Counted from the stretch's first letter, positions 14,519-21,716 are shown. The stretch is 21,716 nucleotides of DNA from a virus (IMGVR_UViG_3300024999_000446:1-21716), one strand, 5' to 3'. Numbers and translations: made by a program. The notes: generated from the letters alone by a model not told the origin.

Positions 14519-15495
14519 TATGCCACACAAGAAGCAAAATACGTACCGAGATCAGTGGCTACGACTTTCATGTCATAGGCCATTTCACCCTCAATACGTT
14601 CAGTGCCTGCACCTAACCAAGGCATTTCAATACGACCAATGTTACCCCCATAAGCATTGGCACCCTTGAGTCCGGTCCATGCGAATGTATATCCGGCAGT
14701 AGCAGTCTTCAATGCGGGTCTTGGCGCACTATATGCAAGTAAAGCACCCTTACCCAAGATGAAGGAGTTGGATTCTGCAGCACCCTTTGCTGCACTGTTC
14801 TTAACTGCCCAAGCAATGACTACTCGCTCAACGTCAAATAGGGTGGCTAGAAGTTCTGCCGTTACAATGCCCTTTTGTGTATAACGGATACGATCAAGGA
14901 TGTCATTGTGGTTCTTCAAAGCTTCATAGACTTGCGCACCAAGAACAAGTATATTCGGACGTTGTCCGGTGAGACCGGCCATATCTGTCTTATATTTTGA
15001 GAAGTCTTGAATTGGGGTTGATGCAGGATCATTCCACTGCTTAACTTCCCCAGGTCCCGGAACTCCTGCGACTCCGATGACATCGGTGCCCCATACACCT
15101 GCTTTGAAATAGGTATTTGCCCACTGCACTTCTTTTTTGAGAAGCAACTTACCCGTAACAAATTCAGTGGCATCTTGGTCTGCGTTAAGAGGTGTATCAG
15201 TATTTGTACGATCTTCGTCAGTGACATCTTTATGGTAGGCATACTTCTTACAGAAGTAATTAGGCGTATTATCAATGTCATAATCGCCTCCAGCTGATTC
15301 GGTGGCGGGCCCACGCTCTTCAGCTTCATCCCGGAACCAATCATCCCGATTATACTTGAAATAGCGATCCGATTGTTTTTGTACTCCCACCACAGGAAAT
15401 ACTTGATGCGCCACGAAGGAATCGGCACTCTGGATATAAGCCACGCTGATATTGGTTAACGCTCTGTCTATATGCACTTGGGATTTTGTTGGCAT
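14518..15495 (-). CDS. Major capsid protein
   Basis: This 325-residue protein is the expected head shell subunit (HK97 fold). Seen features are the N-terminal MPTKSQVHIDRALTNISVAYIQSADSFVAHQVFPVVGVQKQSDRYFKYNRDDWFRDEAEERGPATES segment, in which VFPVVxVxKQSDRYxxY and the DxxRDEAxxRxP pattern are typical of a common Firmicutes and Mu-like phage capsid group. A middle stretch (FVTGKLLLKKEVQWANTYFKAGVWGTDV) and a C-terminal domain with NILVLGAQVYEALKNHNDILDRIRYTQKG and IVTAELLATLFDVERVVIAWAV follow. Order after protease/scaffold and decoration genes supports the call. ATG at 15495 follows GGGGAGTG. There is no N-terminal delta-domain, so the scaffold probably comes from the C-terminal part of the protease gene. 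Confidence 0.88.
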   Translation of the reverse strand: MPTKSQVHIDRALTNISVAYIQSADSFVAHQVFPVVGVQKQSDRYFKYNRDDWFRDEAEERGPATESAGGDYDIDNTPNYFCKKYAYHKDVTDEDRTNTDTPLNADQDATEFVTGKLLLKKEVQWANTYFKAGVWGTDVIGVAGVPGPGEVKQWNDPASTPIQDFSKYKTDMAGLTGQRPNILVLGAQVYEALKNHNDILDRIRYTQKGIVTAELLATLFDVERVVIAWAVKNSAAKGAAESNSFILGKGALLAYSAPRPALKTATAGYTFAWTGLKGANAYGGNIGRIEMPWLGAGTERIEGEMAYDMKVVATDLGTYFASCVA

Positions 15496-15520
15496 TTATT
15501 TCACTCCCCTCAAATTTCTA

Positions 15521-16240
15521 TTATTGTTGCACCACAATGAGTAAAGTACCTTCGCCCTCTACGAAAGCCGTAGTAGCAGAAGCCACTACACTGATTTTAT
15601 TAACCGCAGTAAAAGTATTGAGCGCTGTAATTGCAGAACCCGCAATGACTTTACCCAAGGGAGTGCATGCCGCCGAAGTCAGCGCAATAACGCCCCCAGT
15701 AACGGCTGCTGCCTCGATCTCTAAACCCAAAGTAGCTAATTTTGCCCCCGTAGTCACTGGATCAGTTACAAGAAATTTAACGCTGACAATTTTCCCCGCA
15801 AATCCCGGAATATAATCCGTCACAATATCCCCATTGGCCACTTTGGGCAACTTTATAGGAATAGCTATAACTTGATATTGCGCAGCAGCTACCCCACCCA
15901 ACAGAGCTTTGTGCTTAGTGTCAGCCGCCCCAGATTCCATAGCTCTGGCTACCCCAATAGCGGGAGCAACTGCCACGACAAATTTACCATTAGCATCGGT
16001 AGCTAATGGATCGCCCGCAGTAACTGCTGCGCCAAAAATTAATCCCATCTGCCCCGTTTTAACTACCGTAACAGTCTCATCAGCTTTTCCCGCGTAACGA
16101 AGAATACCATCGATAGCCACTCCTGCCCCCGCAAGCGCAATCTTACCAGCGGCCGTAAGCACTACACCAAAACCCTCTTTACCCGTAAGATCCGCTGCAG
16201 CTATACCCGTAAAACTTTGTCTGGGAATTTCGTATGCCAT
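15521..16240 (-). CDS. Capsid decoration protein, DUF2190-like N-domain plus beta C-domain
   Basis: The 239-residue protein is Ala/Gly/Val-rich and low in charge. Residues about 1-110 (GIAAADLTGKEGFGVVLTAAGKIALAG...GQMGLIFGAAVTAGDPLATDANGKFVVA...AIGVARAMESGAADTKHKALL) match the DUF2190 small barrel used as a capsid decoration or cement protein. Residues about 120-239 (IPIKLPKVANGDIVTDYIPGFAGKIVSVKFLVTDPVTTGAKLATLGLEI...GGVIALTSAACTPLG...AFVEGEGTLLIVV) are a beta-sandwich domain that recurs in phage structural proteins and may be the exposed head-fibre part. The gene lies just before the capsid gene, as is usual for cement proteins. ATG at 16240 has GGGGAGG upstream. It probably binds the capsid surface. 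Confidence 0.75.
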   Translation of the reverse strand: MAYEIPRQSFTGIAAADLTGKEGFGVVLTAAGKIALAGAGVAIDGILRYAGKADETVTVVKTGQMGLIFGAAVTAGDPLATDANGKFVVAVAPAIGVARAMESGAADTKHKALLGGVAAAQYQVIAIPIKLPKVANGDIVTDYIPGFAGKIVSVKFLVTDPVTTGAKLATLGLEIEAAAVTGGVIALTSAACTPLGKVIAGSAITALNTFTAVNKISVVASATTAFVEGEGTLLIVVQQ

Positions 16241-16244
16241 TGGA

Positions 16245-16880
16245 TTATTCCTCCCCTCTTAACTCTTTTTGGTAGTTGTTATAAAGTTCAGGGTTCTCTC
16301 TACAAGCTTTTACAAAACCCTGCTCTATAGTGATATTATCCCGTTTGGCGATCTCAGACGCCTTGGCGTCGAGCGCCTCCATGGACGTACCAGTTGTGGG
16401 GGACCCGGCGGAGCCGAGGTCTTTAAAAATTAGGCTCGATTCCATTGCCGCGTTAACGGCACCCAATACCGACTCAATCTGGGCAAAAGCCTCAGGTACT
16501 GCCTTTGAAACAGCCATAAGTACTTTGCCAAACTCTTCAGCCTTCACTGGGATCTTGTCGAAGGCCTTGGCTTTGGCCACAAAACTAGCTATCTCCGCGG
16601 CGTCTTGAATCTTTTGAGCCTCAGCAAGTGCCTTTGCAGCAGCTGCCTGATCGGCAACATACCTTACACGCACGGCTTCGGGAAGACCTGCTAAGAAATC
16701 TGCATCTGATAGAGTGGCTACTGGGGTAGGGACTGCAGCTAAGGCAGCTTGTGCAACGCCTAGATCTGCTTGAGCTTGTACTAATTGGGCCGTAAGTGCT
16801 TCGTTACTTGCCGCCATGTGTGCGGTAATTATTGCTTGCTGATCTACTGGCAAGCTCGTGAATAGTGCATTAAAATCCAT
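16245..16880 (-). CDS. Predicted nested scaffold protein from internal in-frame start
   Basis: Inside the protease-scaffold gene, codon 239 is an ATG at 16880 preceded by GGGAGGAG (16890-16897) with nine bases between, a better ribosome site than many first starts here. It lies exactly at the boundary between the protease domain and the coiled-coil scaffold (KREENIP|MDFNALFTSLPVDQQ). Starting here would give a 211-residue free scaffold sharing the C-terminus of the full protein. This is the same arrangement as lambda C/Nu3, where excess scaffold is made from a nested start. The product is a prediction; the reading frame is the same as that of the larger gene. Confidence 0.72.
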   Translation of the reverse strand: MDFNALFTSLPVDQQAIITAHMAASNEALTAQLVQAQADLGVAQAALAAVPTPVATLSDADFLAGLPEAVRVRYVADQAAAAKALAEAQKIQDAAEIASFVAKAKAFDKIPVKAEEFGKVLMAVSKAVPEAFAQIESVLGAVNAAMESSLIFKDLGSAGSPTTGTSMEALDAKASEIAKRDNITIEQGFVKACRENPELYNNYQKELRGEE

Positions 16881-17594
16881 TGGAATATTCTCCTCCCTTT
16901 TTGGTGTATTCTCTATCCCAGGCTTTAATGTGGCCTTAGGAAGCTTAGCAAGTAGTTGGGCCACATTTTTCATCTTCTCGATTGACATCGATTGATTACT
17001 AAAAGTAATGGTATCATGGGTAATAGAAGCAGCTATCGGTTTCGCTTCGGTAATCTTATCGGCGAGACCGTAGGCCACACACTCATCGGCAGTTAACCAT
17101 GTTTCTGCCTCTAGAAGTGCCACAAGCTCAACCCGACTTAGGTTACAACGTTCCTCATAAGCGGCAATGATAGTCTCCCCAATTTTGTCGAGGTCATCAG
17201 CCATCTTACGAAAGTCTTCCGCATTACCTTGAGCCCGAGTTGAAGCTCTGTGTATCATCATCATGGCATTGGAAGGCATATATAATGTGTCTGCTGCCAT
17301 AGCAATAACAGAAGCAATGGACGCTGCTAATCCATCCACATACACATTTACATGAGCTTTATGCCTCTTAAGCATATTGTGAATAGCTTGCCCAGCAAAT
17401 ACTTCTCCTCCGCCACTGTTAATATAAACGTTAAGCACGTTTATATCCCCCAGACCCGCTAAATCCTTCTTGAACTGTTTTGGGGTAATACTGTCACTCC
17501 ACCAAGATTCAGCACTTGCTATCTGTCCATAGAGATAAAGTTCTCCTTCGCCCTTAGTAGTGGCGTTCTTGATTTCCCAGAATCGTTTGGTCAT
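16245..17594 (-). CDS. Head maturation protease (ClpP-type) fused to scaffold domain
   Basis: This 449-residue protein joins a ClpP/S14-type prohead protease (about residues 1-190) to a scaffold (about 235-449). In the protease, NVYINSGGGEVFAGQAI forms the substrate loop. Ser92 (DGLAASIASVIA) and His115 (MMMIHRAS) are the probable nucleophile and base; the acidic partner is probably Glu164 (EAETWLTA). The helical, Ala/Gln-rich scaffold half holds long coiled segments (LTAQLVQAQADLGVAQAALAAV; AADQAAAAKALAEAQKIQ). The protease would process scaffold and itself during head maturation. ATG at 17594 directly follows the portal stop (TAAATG). GGGGAGG, the ribosome site, lies in the last codons of the portal gene. 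An internal start for a separate scaffold is listed at 16245-16880. Confidence 0.88.
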   Translation of the reverse strand: MTKRFWEIKNATTKGEGELYLYGQIASAESWWSDSITPKQFKKDLAGLGDINVLNVYINSGGGEVFAGQAIHNMLKRHKAHVNVYVDGLAASIASVIAMAADTLYMPSNAMMMIHRASTRAQGNAEDFRKMADDLDKIGETIIAAYEERCNLSRVELVALLEAETWLTADECVAYGLADKITEAKPIAASITHDTITFSNQSMSIEKMKNVAQLLAKLPKATLKPGIENTPKREENIPMDFNALFTSLPVDQQAIITAHMAASNEALTAQLVQAQADLGVAQAALAAVPTPVATLSDADFLAGLPEAVRVRYVADQAAAAKALAEAQKIQDAAEIASFVAKAKAFDKIPVKAEEFGKVLMAVSKAVPEAFAQIESVLGAVNAAMESSLIFKDLGSAGSPTTGTSMEALDAKASEIAKRDNITIEQGFVKACRENPELYNNYQKELRGEE

Positions 17595-19028
17595 TTACTT
17601 ACCTCCCCTCTTCTTCTTGGTGTCGTTAGATTCACCCTCGTTAGATTCTCCCGGACCGTTACCGGTACCATTGGGGCTACCTCCAAGACCACTACTATTA
17701 CCCAAGTCACTACCTGTTTTGGGAGATTTATCTGTCTTTTTAGGTAAACTTGCCAATCCCCGAAGATAGTTTTCCAAGTCTTCATCAGGAAATAGGGGCA
17801 TCTTGGCTCCTGCAAGCACTTGAATAAAGCGTGCCAAGTCGGGAAGATCTGGTGTTTCAACTTCTCCAGATATCATCTTAGGTAATTTAGTTAATCCAGG
17901 AAAGGCATTCAATTTAAACAGCCTCGGAACTGCATGTCTATTGAATATGTCTGCCATTGACTCTAGCTGTGCTTCTAAAGCTGTAGCCAAAAGACCCTTC
18001 TTTACATCAGCTAGAGCAAAACTACCGACCTTATCGGCACCCAACATAACAATGTCCGCCAAAAGTGTAATCGCTATTCGTTGATCATACCTATTAATAA
18101 TGGCACTTGTATCAAATTGTCGACTACCCCCTGTAGTAGTTAGTTTAAACTCCCATCCGAAAGGAAGAACAATTCCTTCATTCTGATCTCTACGAACACT
18201 TCTCACCAAATTCTCTGCGGCTGCTTTAATCGCTAACATTCGAGGATCTTGAGTACCCCAGATATCCACACCATCAGGCACTGTAATCATTGGTAATCCA
18301 GCTAAATCCCGCTCAATTCCAATACCCTCAATCTCCTCAATATGCTTTTTGAAGTACCACGGACGATAGGCATTACGCAAGATTGATTTACCTTCAGGAT
18401 TGTTATTCTCAATCTTCGTACGGAATAATAAGGATTTTTCTAGCGGGATTATTCGCTGTTTTGCATCTGTGATGGCGTGTTGAATCATACCAGTAACGTC
18501 TTGGTCACCCGCCTCGTCAAATAGCCAACCACTCATACTCAATTGTGAACGTCCCGCAATCTTACGCCATCCGATACGATTGTCTGTATACTGACTACGC
18601 CGCATAGGATCGCGTGTGTCTCCTCCTCGATACTTGTATACAATCTCATGGTAAGACCAACCGTATACCAAGAACGAAAGAATCTCCGTTATTGTATCCG
18701 ACCACGTATTACTCATGTCATCCATACACTCAGCTAGGAATTGTGCAGCCTCTTTATCTACTAGGGAATCGCTGGCCGGTTCTACACGCCAAACAGCTTT
18801 CCTAATTAACATCTCCGCCGTAAACATAATAGCGCCAACGACGGGATCATTGTAGGACATTTCCCGGTATATCTTTCCGGCTCGCGGCCATCTAAGTTGT
18901 GGGAGAAAATCCTCCATTACTTGATTACCAAAACGAGATAATCCTGATATACCCAATTCACCAAATCTCTCGTTGTTCCTCGGGCTTTCCGCCGAATCCA
19001 CCACTGGTACGTCTGGTGCATTTTTCAA
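17595..19028 (-). CDS. Portal protein (DUF935-type)
   Basis: This 477-residue protein forms the head vertex ring for DNA passage. Typical portal segments are YNDPVVGAIMFTAEMLIRKAVWRVEPAS (about 58-85), ILSFLVYGWSYHEIVYKYR (about 115-134), the wing/clip part with LLFRTKIENNNPEGKSILRNAYRPWYFKKHIEEI (about 204-237) and IGIERDLAGLPMITVPDG, then ILLAD-type helices (INRYDQRIAITLLADIVMLG). The order matches DUF935 (Mu gp29-like) portals. The C-terminal 45 residues are Gly/Ser/Asn/Lys-rich and disordered. Start is TTG at 19028 after AGGAGGTGAT, nearly full complement to 16S rRNA. Notably the gene upstream is XkdX-like and not a terminase, and no Mu gp30/SPP1 gp7 homologue follows. Confidence 0.88.
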   Translation of the reverse strand: MKNAPDVPVVDSAESPRNNERFGELGISGLSRFGNQVMEDFLPQLRWPRAGKIYREMSYNDPVVGAIMFTAEMLIRKAVWRVEPASDSLVDKEAAQFLAECMDDMSNTWSDTITEILSFLVYGWSYHEIVYKYRGGDTRDPMRRSQYTDNRIGWRKIAGRSQLSMSGWLFDEAGDQDVTGMIQHAITDAKQRIIPLEKSLLFRTKIENNNPEGKSILRNAYRPWYFKKHIEEIEGIGIERDLAGLPMITVPDGVDIWGTQDPRMLAIKAAAENLVRSVRRDQNEGIVLPFGWEFKLTTTGGSRQFDTSAIINRYDQRIAITLLADIVMLGADKVGSFALADVKKGLLATALEAQLESMADIFNRHAVPRLFKLNAFPGLTKLPKMISGEVETPDLPDLARFIQVLAGAKMPLFPDEDLENYLRGLASLPKKTDKSPKTGSDLGNSSGLGGSPNGTGNGPGESNEGESNDTKKKRGGK

Positions 19029-19087
19029 ATATGATCACCTCCTCTCTAGTGGGCAATTCTTCGTACTTACCTTACTATTTTGTCAAA

Positions 19088-19237
19088 TTAAACAGTCGTA
19101 TATAAGGTCCCTGGAGTTTGTGGAGTTGCTAAAATCATATTCACTTCAGTCTGGTTAATGTATTTAGGGCAATACGACTGCACCTTAGCAGCATCGATTT
19201 TAGCCATAATCCACATGTTCAAAATAAATCCATACAT
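19088..19237 (-). CDS. XkdX-like small phage protein
   Basis: This 49-residue gene is too short for a routine ORF screen. The protein, MYGFILNMWIMAKIDAAKVQ followed by SYCPKYINQTEVNMILATP, has the XkdX family pattern: an aromatic N-terminal helix, then a turn with K-(I/L)-(T/D)-x-x-x-V, then YI-(N/T)-x-x-E-(Y/V)-x-x-I(L). XkdX-like proteins occur right after tail fibre genes in Firmicutes phages such as PBSX, with unknown function. ATG at 19237 has GGGAG eight bases upstream and follows the previous stop by 13 bases. It ends 60 bases before the portal start. Its position between a fibre-type gene cluster and the portal is unusual. Confidence 0.72.
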   Translation of the reverse strand: MYGFILNMWIMAKIDAAKVQSYCPKYINQTEVNMILATPQTPGTLYTTV

Positions 19238-19250
19238 ATTTATCACTCCC

Positions 19251-19862
19251 TTACATCATTAACGACATGTCCATCAGGATCATGATGGCGTCCTCAGTGG
19301 CACTGACCCTCTCGGCAGTAACCTGAACCTCGGGTTTCACAGGTATAGTGTTAGTAATTGCTTCGGTAATCTCATCCGCGGTAAAGATGAAGCAGTTTTG
19401 TTCTAGAGTATACGTGCGTTCCACCGTTTCTTCGATCATAATAGCCTCATGGTCTTCCCACTCAATAGGAACTTCGGAAGTGGGGGTTATCGTATCGTAG
19501 ATAGGTACTTCAACTTCTTCTTTTTTCGCAGTTCCATCCGGCTGAATAACATCCTGGAGCTCAGTAGTTGTTTGATCCGTACTTACTCTGTAGGTGTTCA
19601 CCTGTGATGCATAGACCGTTACTGTGCGCGCTTCAGTGGTTTCAGTGTAACTTTCCCGGGCAAATTCGTTGTTAACGATATCCTTTTTGTAAAGCAGTTC
19701 ACCCTGCCCGTTAACCTTCTGAACCATGTTACCAGTGAGTTCTGTAACTGTCTTCTGAAGGTTAACCGGATAGGGAATCTCTAAAGATAATTCAAATGGT
19801 AAAGGGTCCCGGTCATAACCTTTGATCTGTTCAGTTACGCGGTCATAGACAACGTTTTTCAT
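19251..19862 (-). CDS. Tail-fibre-associated protein of unknown function
   Basis: The 203-residue protein is acidic and Thr/Glu/Val-rich. It begins KNVVYDRVTEQIKGYDRDPLPFELSLEIPYPV and has a strand-rich middle (ESYTETTEARTVTVYASQVNTYRVSTDQTTTELQDV) with repeated glutamate/threonine patterns. The ending TAERVSATEDAIMILMDMSLMM resembles the closing helix of the proteins usually encoded just before XkdX in Firmicutes phages (helix of the type VSALEQAVAALML). I therefore infer a tail-fibre or fibre-assembly accessory role, without an exact family. ATG at 19862 follows GGAGG at six bases. It immediately follows the mini-protein gene at 19864-20025 and is followed by XkdX. Confidence 0.55.
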   Translation of the reverse strand: MKNVVYDRVTEQIKGYDRDPLPFELSLEIPYPVNLQKTVTELTGNMVQKVNGQGELLYKKDIVNNEFARESYTETTEARTVTVYASQVNTYRVSTDQTTTELQDVIQPDGTAKKEEVEVPIYDTITPTSEVPIEWEDHEAIMIEETVERTYTLEQNCFIFTADEITEAITNTIPVKPEVQVTAERVSATEDAIMILMDMSLMM

Positions 19863-19863
19863 T

Positions 19864-20025
19864 TTAGGCCTCCTTTAACTCTTCCTCAACGCGTTTAAGC
19901 ATCGTCCAAGTTTTACAGGCACAATCGGCGCATTTTTCTTCTGTTGGTGCCACTCTACACTCCCAACATGATCGCCCTATTAGAATGTCATCCCTTAATA
20001 ATACAAGTTCATCTTTCGTGAACAT
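19864..20025 (-). CDS. 53-residue zinc-ribbon-like mini-protein
   Basis: This short ORF encodes MFTKDELVLLRDDILIGRSC and continues with a cysteine-rich core, WECRVAP...KCADCACKTW, giving the pairs C20-x2-C23 and C32-x2-C35-x-C37. It ends with a charged helix (TMLKRVEEELKEA). The paired cysteines fit a small zinc-binding fold, which is inference. ATG at 20025 has AAGGAGG seven bases upstream, and the stop lies one base from the next ATG (19862), so the reading frame is well supported as a gene. It is one of two adjacent CxxC mini-genes between the fibre-like gene and the fibre-associated gene. Function is unknown. Confidence 0.65.
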   Translation of the reverse strand: MFTKDELVLLRDDILIGRSCWECRVAPTEEKCADCACKTWTMLKRVEEELKEA

Positions 20026-20044
20026 GTTTAATTCCTCCTTATAA

Positions 20045-20064
20045 GGGGCTATATTTCAAGCCCC
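20045..20064 (-). other. Weak GC hairpin between two mini-genes
   Basis: GGGGCT (20045-20050) and AGCCCC (20059-20064) form a six-base stem with an eight-base loop in the gap between the CxxC genes. On the coding strand it is followed by TTATAAGG, without a U-tract, so it is not a convincing terminator. It may tune expression or act as an RNA-processing site. Confidence 0.3.
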
Positions 20065-20072
20065 GCTTAATT

Positions 20073-20243
20073 TTACTTACCGTGCTCATAGTCATAATAA
20101 AGAGTGTGAAATACTCCGTCTTTATCTGTAATATAACTTTCTTGACATTCTTTACAGACAAATTCGACGTAATTACCCTTTACTATGATTTCAAAGCGTT
20201 CTTTATTACCACAGTCGGTACATTCCAGTTTAACCTCAATCAA
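20073..20243 (-). CDS. 56-residue CxxC zinc-ribbon mini-protein
   Basis: The product, TTG-started at 20243, reads MIEVKLECTDCGNKERFEII, then VKGNYVEFVCKECQESYIT, and ends YYDYEHGK. It has two knuckles, C8-x2-C11 and C30-x2-C33, the classic four-cysteine zinc ribbon with beta strands between (EVKLEC, RFEIIVKG, YVEFVC). AAGGAGG stands seven bases upstream of the TTG. It begins 13 bases after the stop of the large fibre-like gene, so it is probably co-transcribed. Function unknown: a nucleic-acid or protein contact role would be typical for zinc ribbons, but nothing here shows which. Confidence 0.65.
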   Translation of the reverse strand: MIEVKLECTDCGNKERFEIIVKGNYVEFVCKECQESYITDKDGVFHTLYYDYEHGK

Positions 20244-20255
20244 AATATAACCTCC

Positions 20256-21716
20256 TTAGATTGAGTTGTTGGTAGTTATGATCTTACCCGTTGTCTTATC
20301 AACAAGTCCCATCGGAATCAGCTCACCAGACTTCCAAGCAGTAGGCGTGTTAACTCCTGCTCTAACAAGACCCTCTGCCTCTTTAGACAGTGGTTTACCC
20401 GGTAAACTAACCAGTATACCCACGCCCGTTCCATCAACCGTAAGTCCACCTGTAGCAGAGTACTTACTGAAGATAAGGAGTTTTAGCTCGGAATTATGCA
20501 GTACTAAATACCTAGCGATTCCGACCATAGGCTTACTAATTGTTGCTAGGGCGTACTGCTTCCAATAGGCTGTACTAAACCCTGTCGCATTGACAGTTAC
20601 CTTGCTCCCTACGTTGATATCTTTGGAATCCGGAGCGAACTTAACTACGCTAAATCCTAGTTCTCCGTAGAGATTCAAATTATCCTGCCCCACACGATAA
20701 GCTAAGTTCATCCAATGATGAGTTCCCTGCTTATTTCCTACAGCACTTCCTAGATCGGTGATAAGGAATTCTGGAATCTCAGCAAGTATCGTCACATCAG
20801 TATTAGCACTAATTGGAATAGGTGCTTCAAGATACTCACTATACGTAGTCAACATAAACTCATTCGAATAAGGGAACAAGGACTGAACTTCCTTAGTCTC
20901 CTTCCTTACAAATAAAATTGAACTTAATCCAGCATCTCTTCTAGGATTGCTAGAAGATAAAACATCATATCCTGTTGGTTTTTTGAAGGTTAATTCAATG
21001 TTGCAGTAGTCCGTGTAGATGGTGGATGCTGTTACTCCGTCTGATGGGTCTGCATATGCGAGGAAGTGGACGAAGCCGTCTGCGGTGATATAATTTGATA
21101 TATTTGCTGATGTAGTTAAGATGCTAAGATTTTGAACGGATCCACCAGTATGATTTGTAGTCCCACCCCATAAATTAGCGACAACGTTGAAAACACTGAA
21201 TTTGGCGTTATTACCAGTCGGAGAACTTCCATATCCGTACCAATTTGATTTTATAGTTGTGTTTTCGATAAGCCATGCTTTCTTATCAATTGCAGGAATT
21301 GTACCCATCTTATCTTCTACTATGCGGATTAGGTTGAAGGAGAAGAGTTGTTGGGAGTATTCACCATTTGTACTACTAGATATATTCTTTAAAGTACCAT
21401 CAAGGGTGGAAATTACAGTATACGATAAATTACCTGTGCCATCAGTATTTTCAAGAGTAAAACTAGTTGGAGTTTTTAAACTACCAATACTAAAACCATA
21501 GTAGCCCTTATTAGGATTCTCAACGACACTCCCACTAATCTTCCCTGCAAAATCATCTCTCACATCAACGGTTTGACCTGTTGCTAAACTAAATGAATTC
21601 ACGATTTTATCCTGAAATTTCAGGTCTAGTGAAGCGTAGTCTACGTTGATGGTTGAGGGGGTTACTCCGTCTGAGGGGTCAGAATAAACAGTATAATGAA
21701 CAAAACCGTTAACATC
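20256..21716 (-). CDS. Fibre/adhesin-like protein, 5' end outside the window (partial)
   Basis: 486 residues are visible and the frame remains open to the edge. A GTG at 21602 could be read as a start, but the 38 codons upstream are open and clearly coding: the edge encodes DVNGFVHYTVYSDPSDGVTP, which repeats at about residue 213 as TADGFVHFLAYADPSDGVTA, a unit of about 210 residues. The first half (to about 245) is thus one tandem module plus the end of another, rich in strands, Asn, Ser and aromatic residues. The second half (about 250-486) differs and ends GELIPMGLVDKTTGKIITTN. No signal peptide or catalytic motif is visible. Neighbouring XkdX-like and fibre-associated genes suggest a tail fibre or surface adhesin; family unknown. 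Confidence 0.6.
   Translation of the reverse strand, partial: DVNGFVHYTVYSDPSDGVTPSTINVDYASLDLKFQDKIVNSFSLATGQTVDVRDDFAGKISGSVVENPNKGYYGFSIGSLKTPTSFTLENTDGTGNLSYTVISTLDGTLKNISSSTNGEYSQQLFSFNLIRIVEDKMGTIPAIDKKAWLIENTTIKSNWYGYGSSPTGNNAKFSVFNVVANLWGGTTNHTGGSVQNLSILTTSANISNYITADGFVHFLAYADPSDGVTASTIYTDYCNIELTFKKPTGYDVLSSSNPRRDAGLSSILFVRKETKEVQSLFPYSNEFMLTTYSEYLEAPIPISANTDVTILAEIPEFLITDLGSAVGNKQGTHHWMNLAYRVGQDNLNLYGELGFSVVKFAPDSKDINVGSKVTVNATGFSTAYWKQYALATISKPMVGIARYLVLHNSELKLLIFSKYSATGGLTVDGTGVGILVSLPGKPLSKEAEGLVRAGVNTPTAWKSGELIPMGLVDKTTGKIITTNNSI

Noticed and set aside
14916-15428. 170-residue minus-strand ORF inside the capsid gene
   Set aside because: It is an out-of-frame shadow of the major capsid gene with no domain and an improbable composition.
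17591-17860. 89-residue minus-strand ORF at the 3' end of the portal gene
   Set aside because: It is an alternative frame of the portal's low-complexity C-terminus, without its own ribosome site.
19040-19090. TTGACA (19081-19086, minus strand) upstream of the portal as a promoter
   Set aside because: No acceptable -10 box at 16-18 bases; the nearest AT-rich candidates are poorly spaced and poor in sequence.
20045-20064. Hairpin as a rho-independent terminator
   Set aside because: The stem is only six pairs and there is no U-tract on the coding strand; genes on either side have good ribosome sites and seem co-transcribed.

Overview
The window is part of a tailed-phage genome or prophage, almost certainly a long-tailed (siphovirus-type) phage of a Gram-positive, Firmicutes-type host. 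The reasons are the head-to-tail gene order, strong AGGAGG-type ribosome sites before most genes, several TTG/GTG starts, an XkdX-like protein, an XhlA-like/amidase/holin lysis cassette, and moderate GC. Every gene I can support lies on the minus strand, so transcription runs from high to low coordinates. The long plus-strand ORFs are antisense shadows.

Right end, read leftwards. The first gene is an adhesin- or fibre-like protein that is open to the window edge (20256-21716). It is followed by two mini-proteins with paired CxxC knuckles (20073-20243 and 19864-20025), a 203-residue acidic protein (19251-19862) and an XkdX-like protein (19088-19237). Such genes normally close a tail module, yet here they sit directly before the portal gene. 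No terminase is visible.

Head module (13098-19028): DUF935-type portal; ClpP-type maturation protease with a C-terminal scaffold that seems also to be made from an internal start; decoration protein; major capsid protein; a small linker-like protein; and the connector, head-closure and HK97 gp10-like genes. Tail module (4149-13073): tail terminator; tail-tube protein with an Ig-like C-terminal domain; tail-assembly chaperone pair joined by a near-textbook -1 frameshift signal; 1024-residue tape measure; a DUF6711-like distal tail protein; hub protein with a discoidin-like insertion; baseplate/fibre protein; and a small tail-fibre-type protein. Two probable receptor-contact proteins follow: a beta-repeat fibre (3550-4134) and a 672-residue protein made of 14 propeller-type repeats (1516-3534).

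Lysis module (179-1453): XhlA-like membrane protein, zinc amidase and small holin, translationally packed and closed by a rho-independent terminator at 141-170. The leftmost 94 bases form a GC-rich element with perfect 15-base terminal inverted repeats. It could be a prophage border element or a small mobile/structured repeat.

The genes form one late operon. Many adjacent genes overlap by one to four bases (TAATG, TGATG, ATGA), which suggests translational coupling. No late promoter is visible, so it probably lies beyond the right edge. Most interesting: the GGGAAAC slippery site with its stem-loop, the nested scaffold start, the 14-blade propeller apparently inserted into a small shared fibre module, the misplaced fibre cassette, and an 11-base C tract after a perfect hairpin between the tube and chaperone genes.
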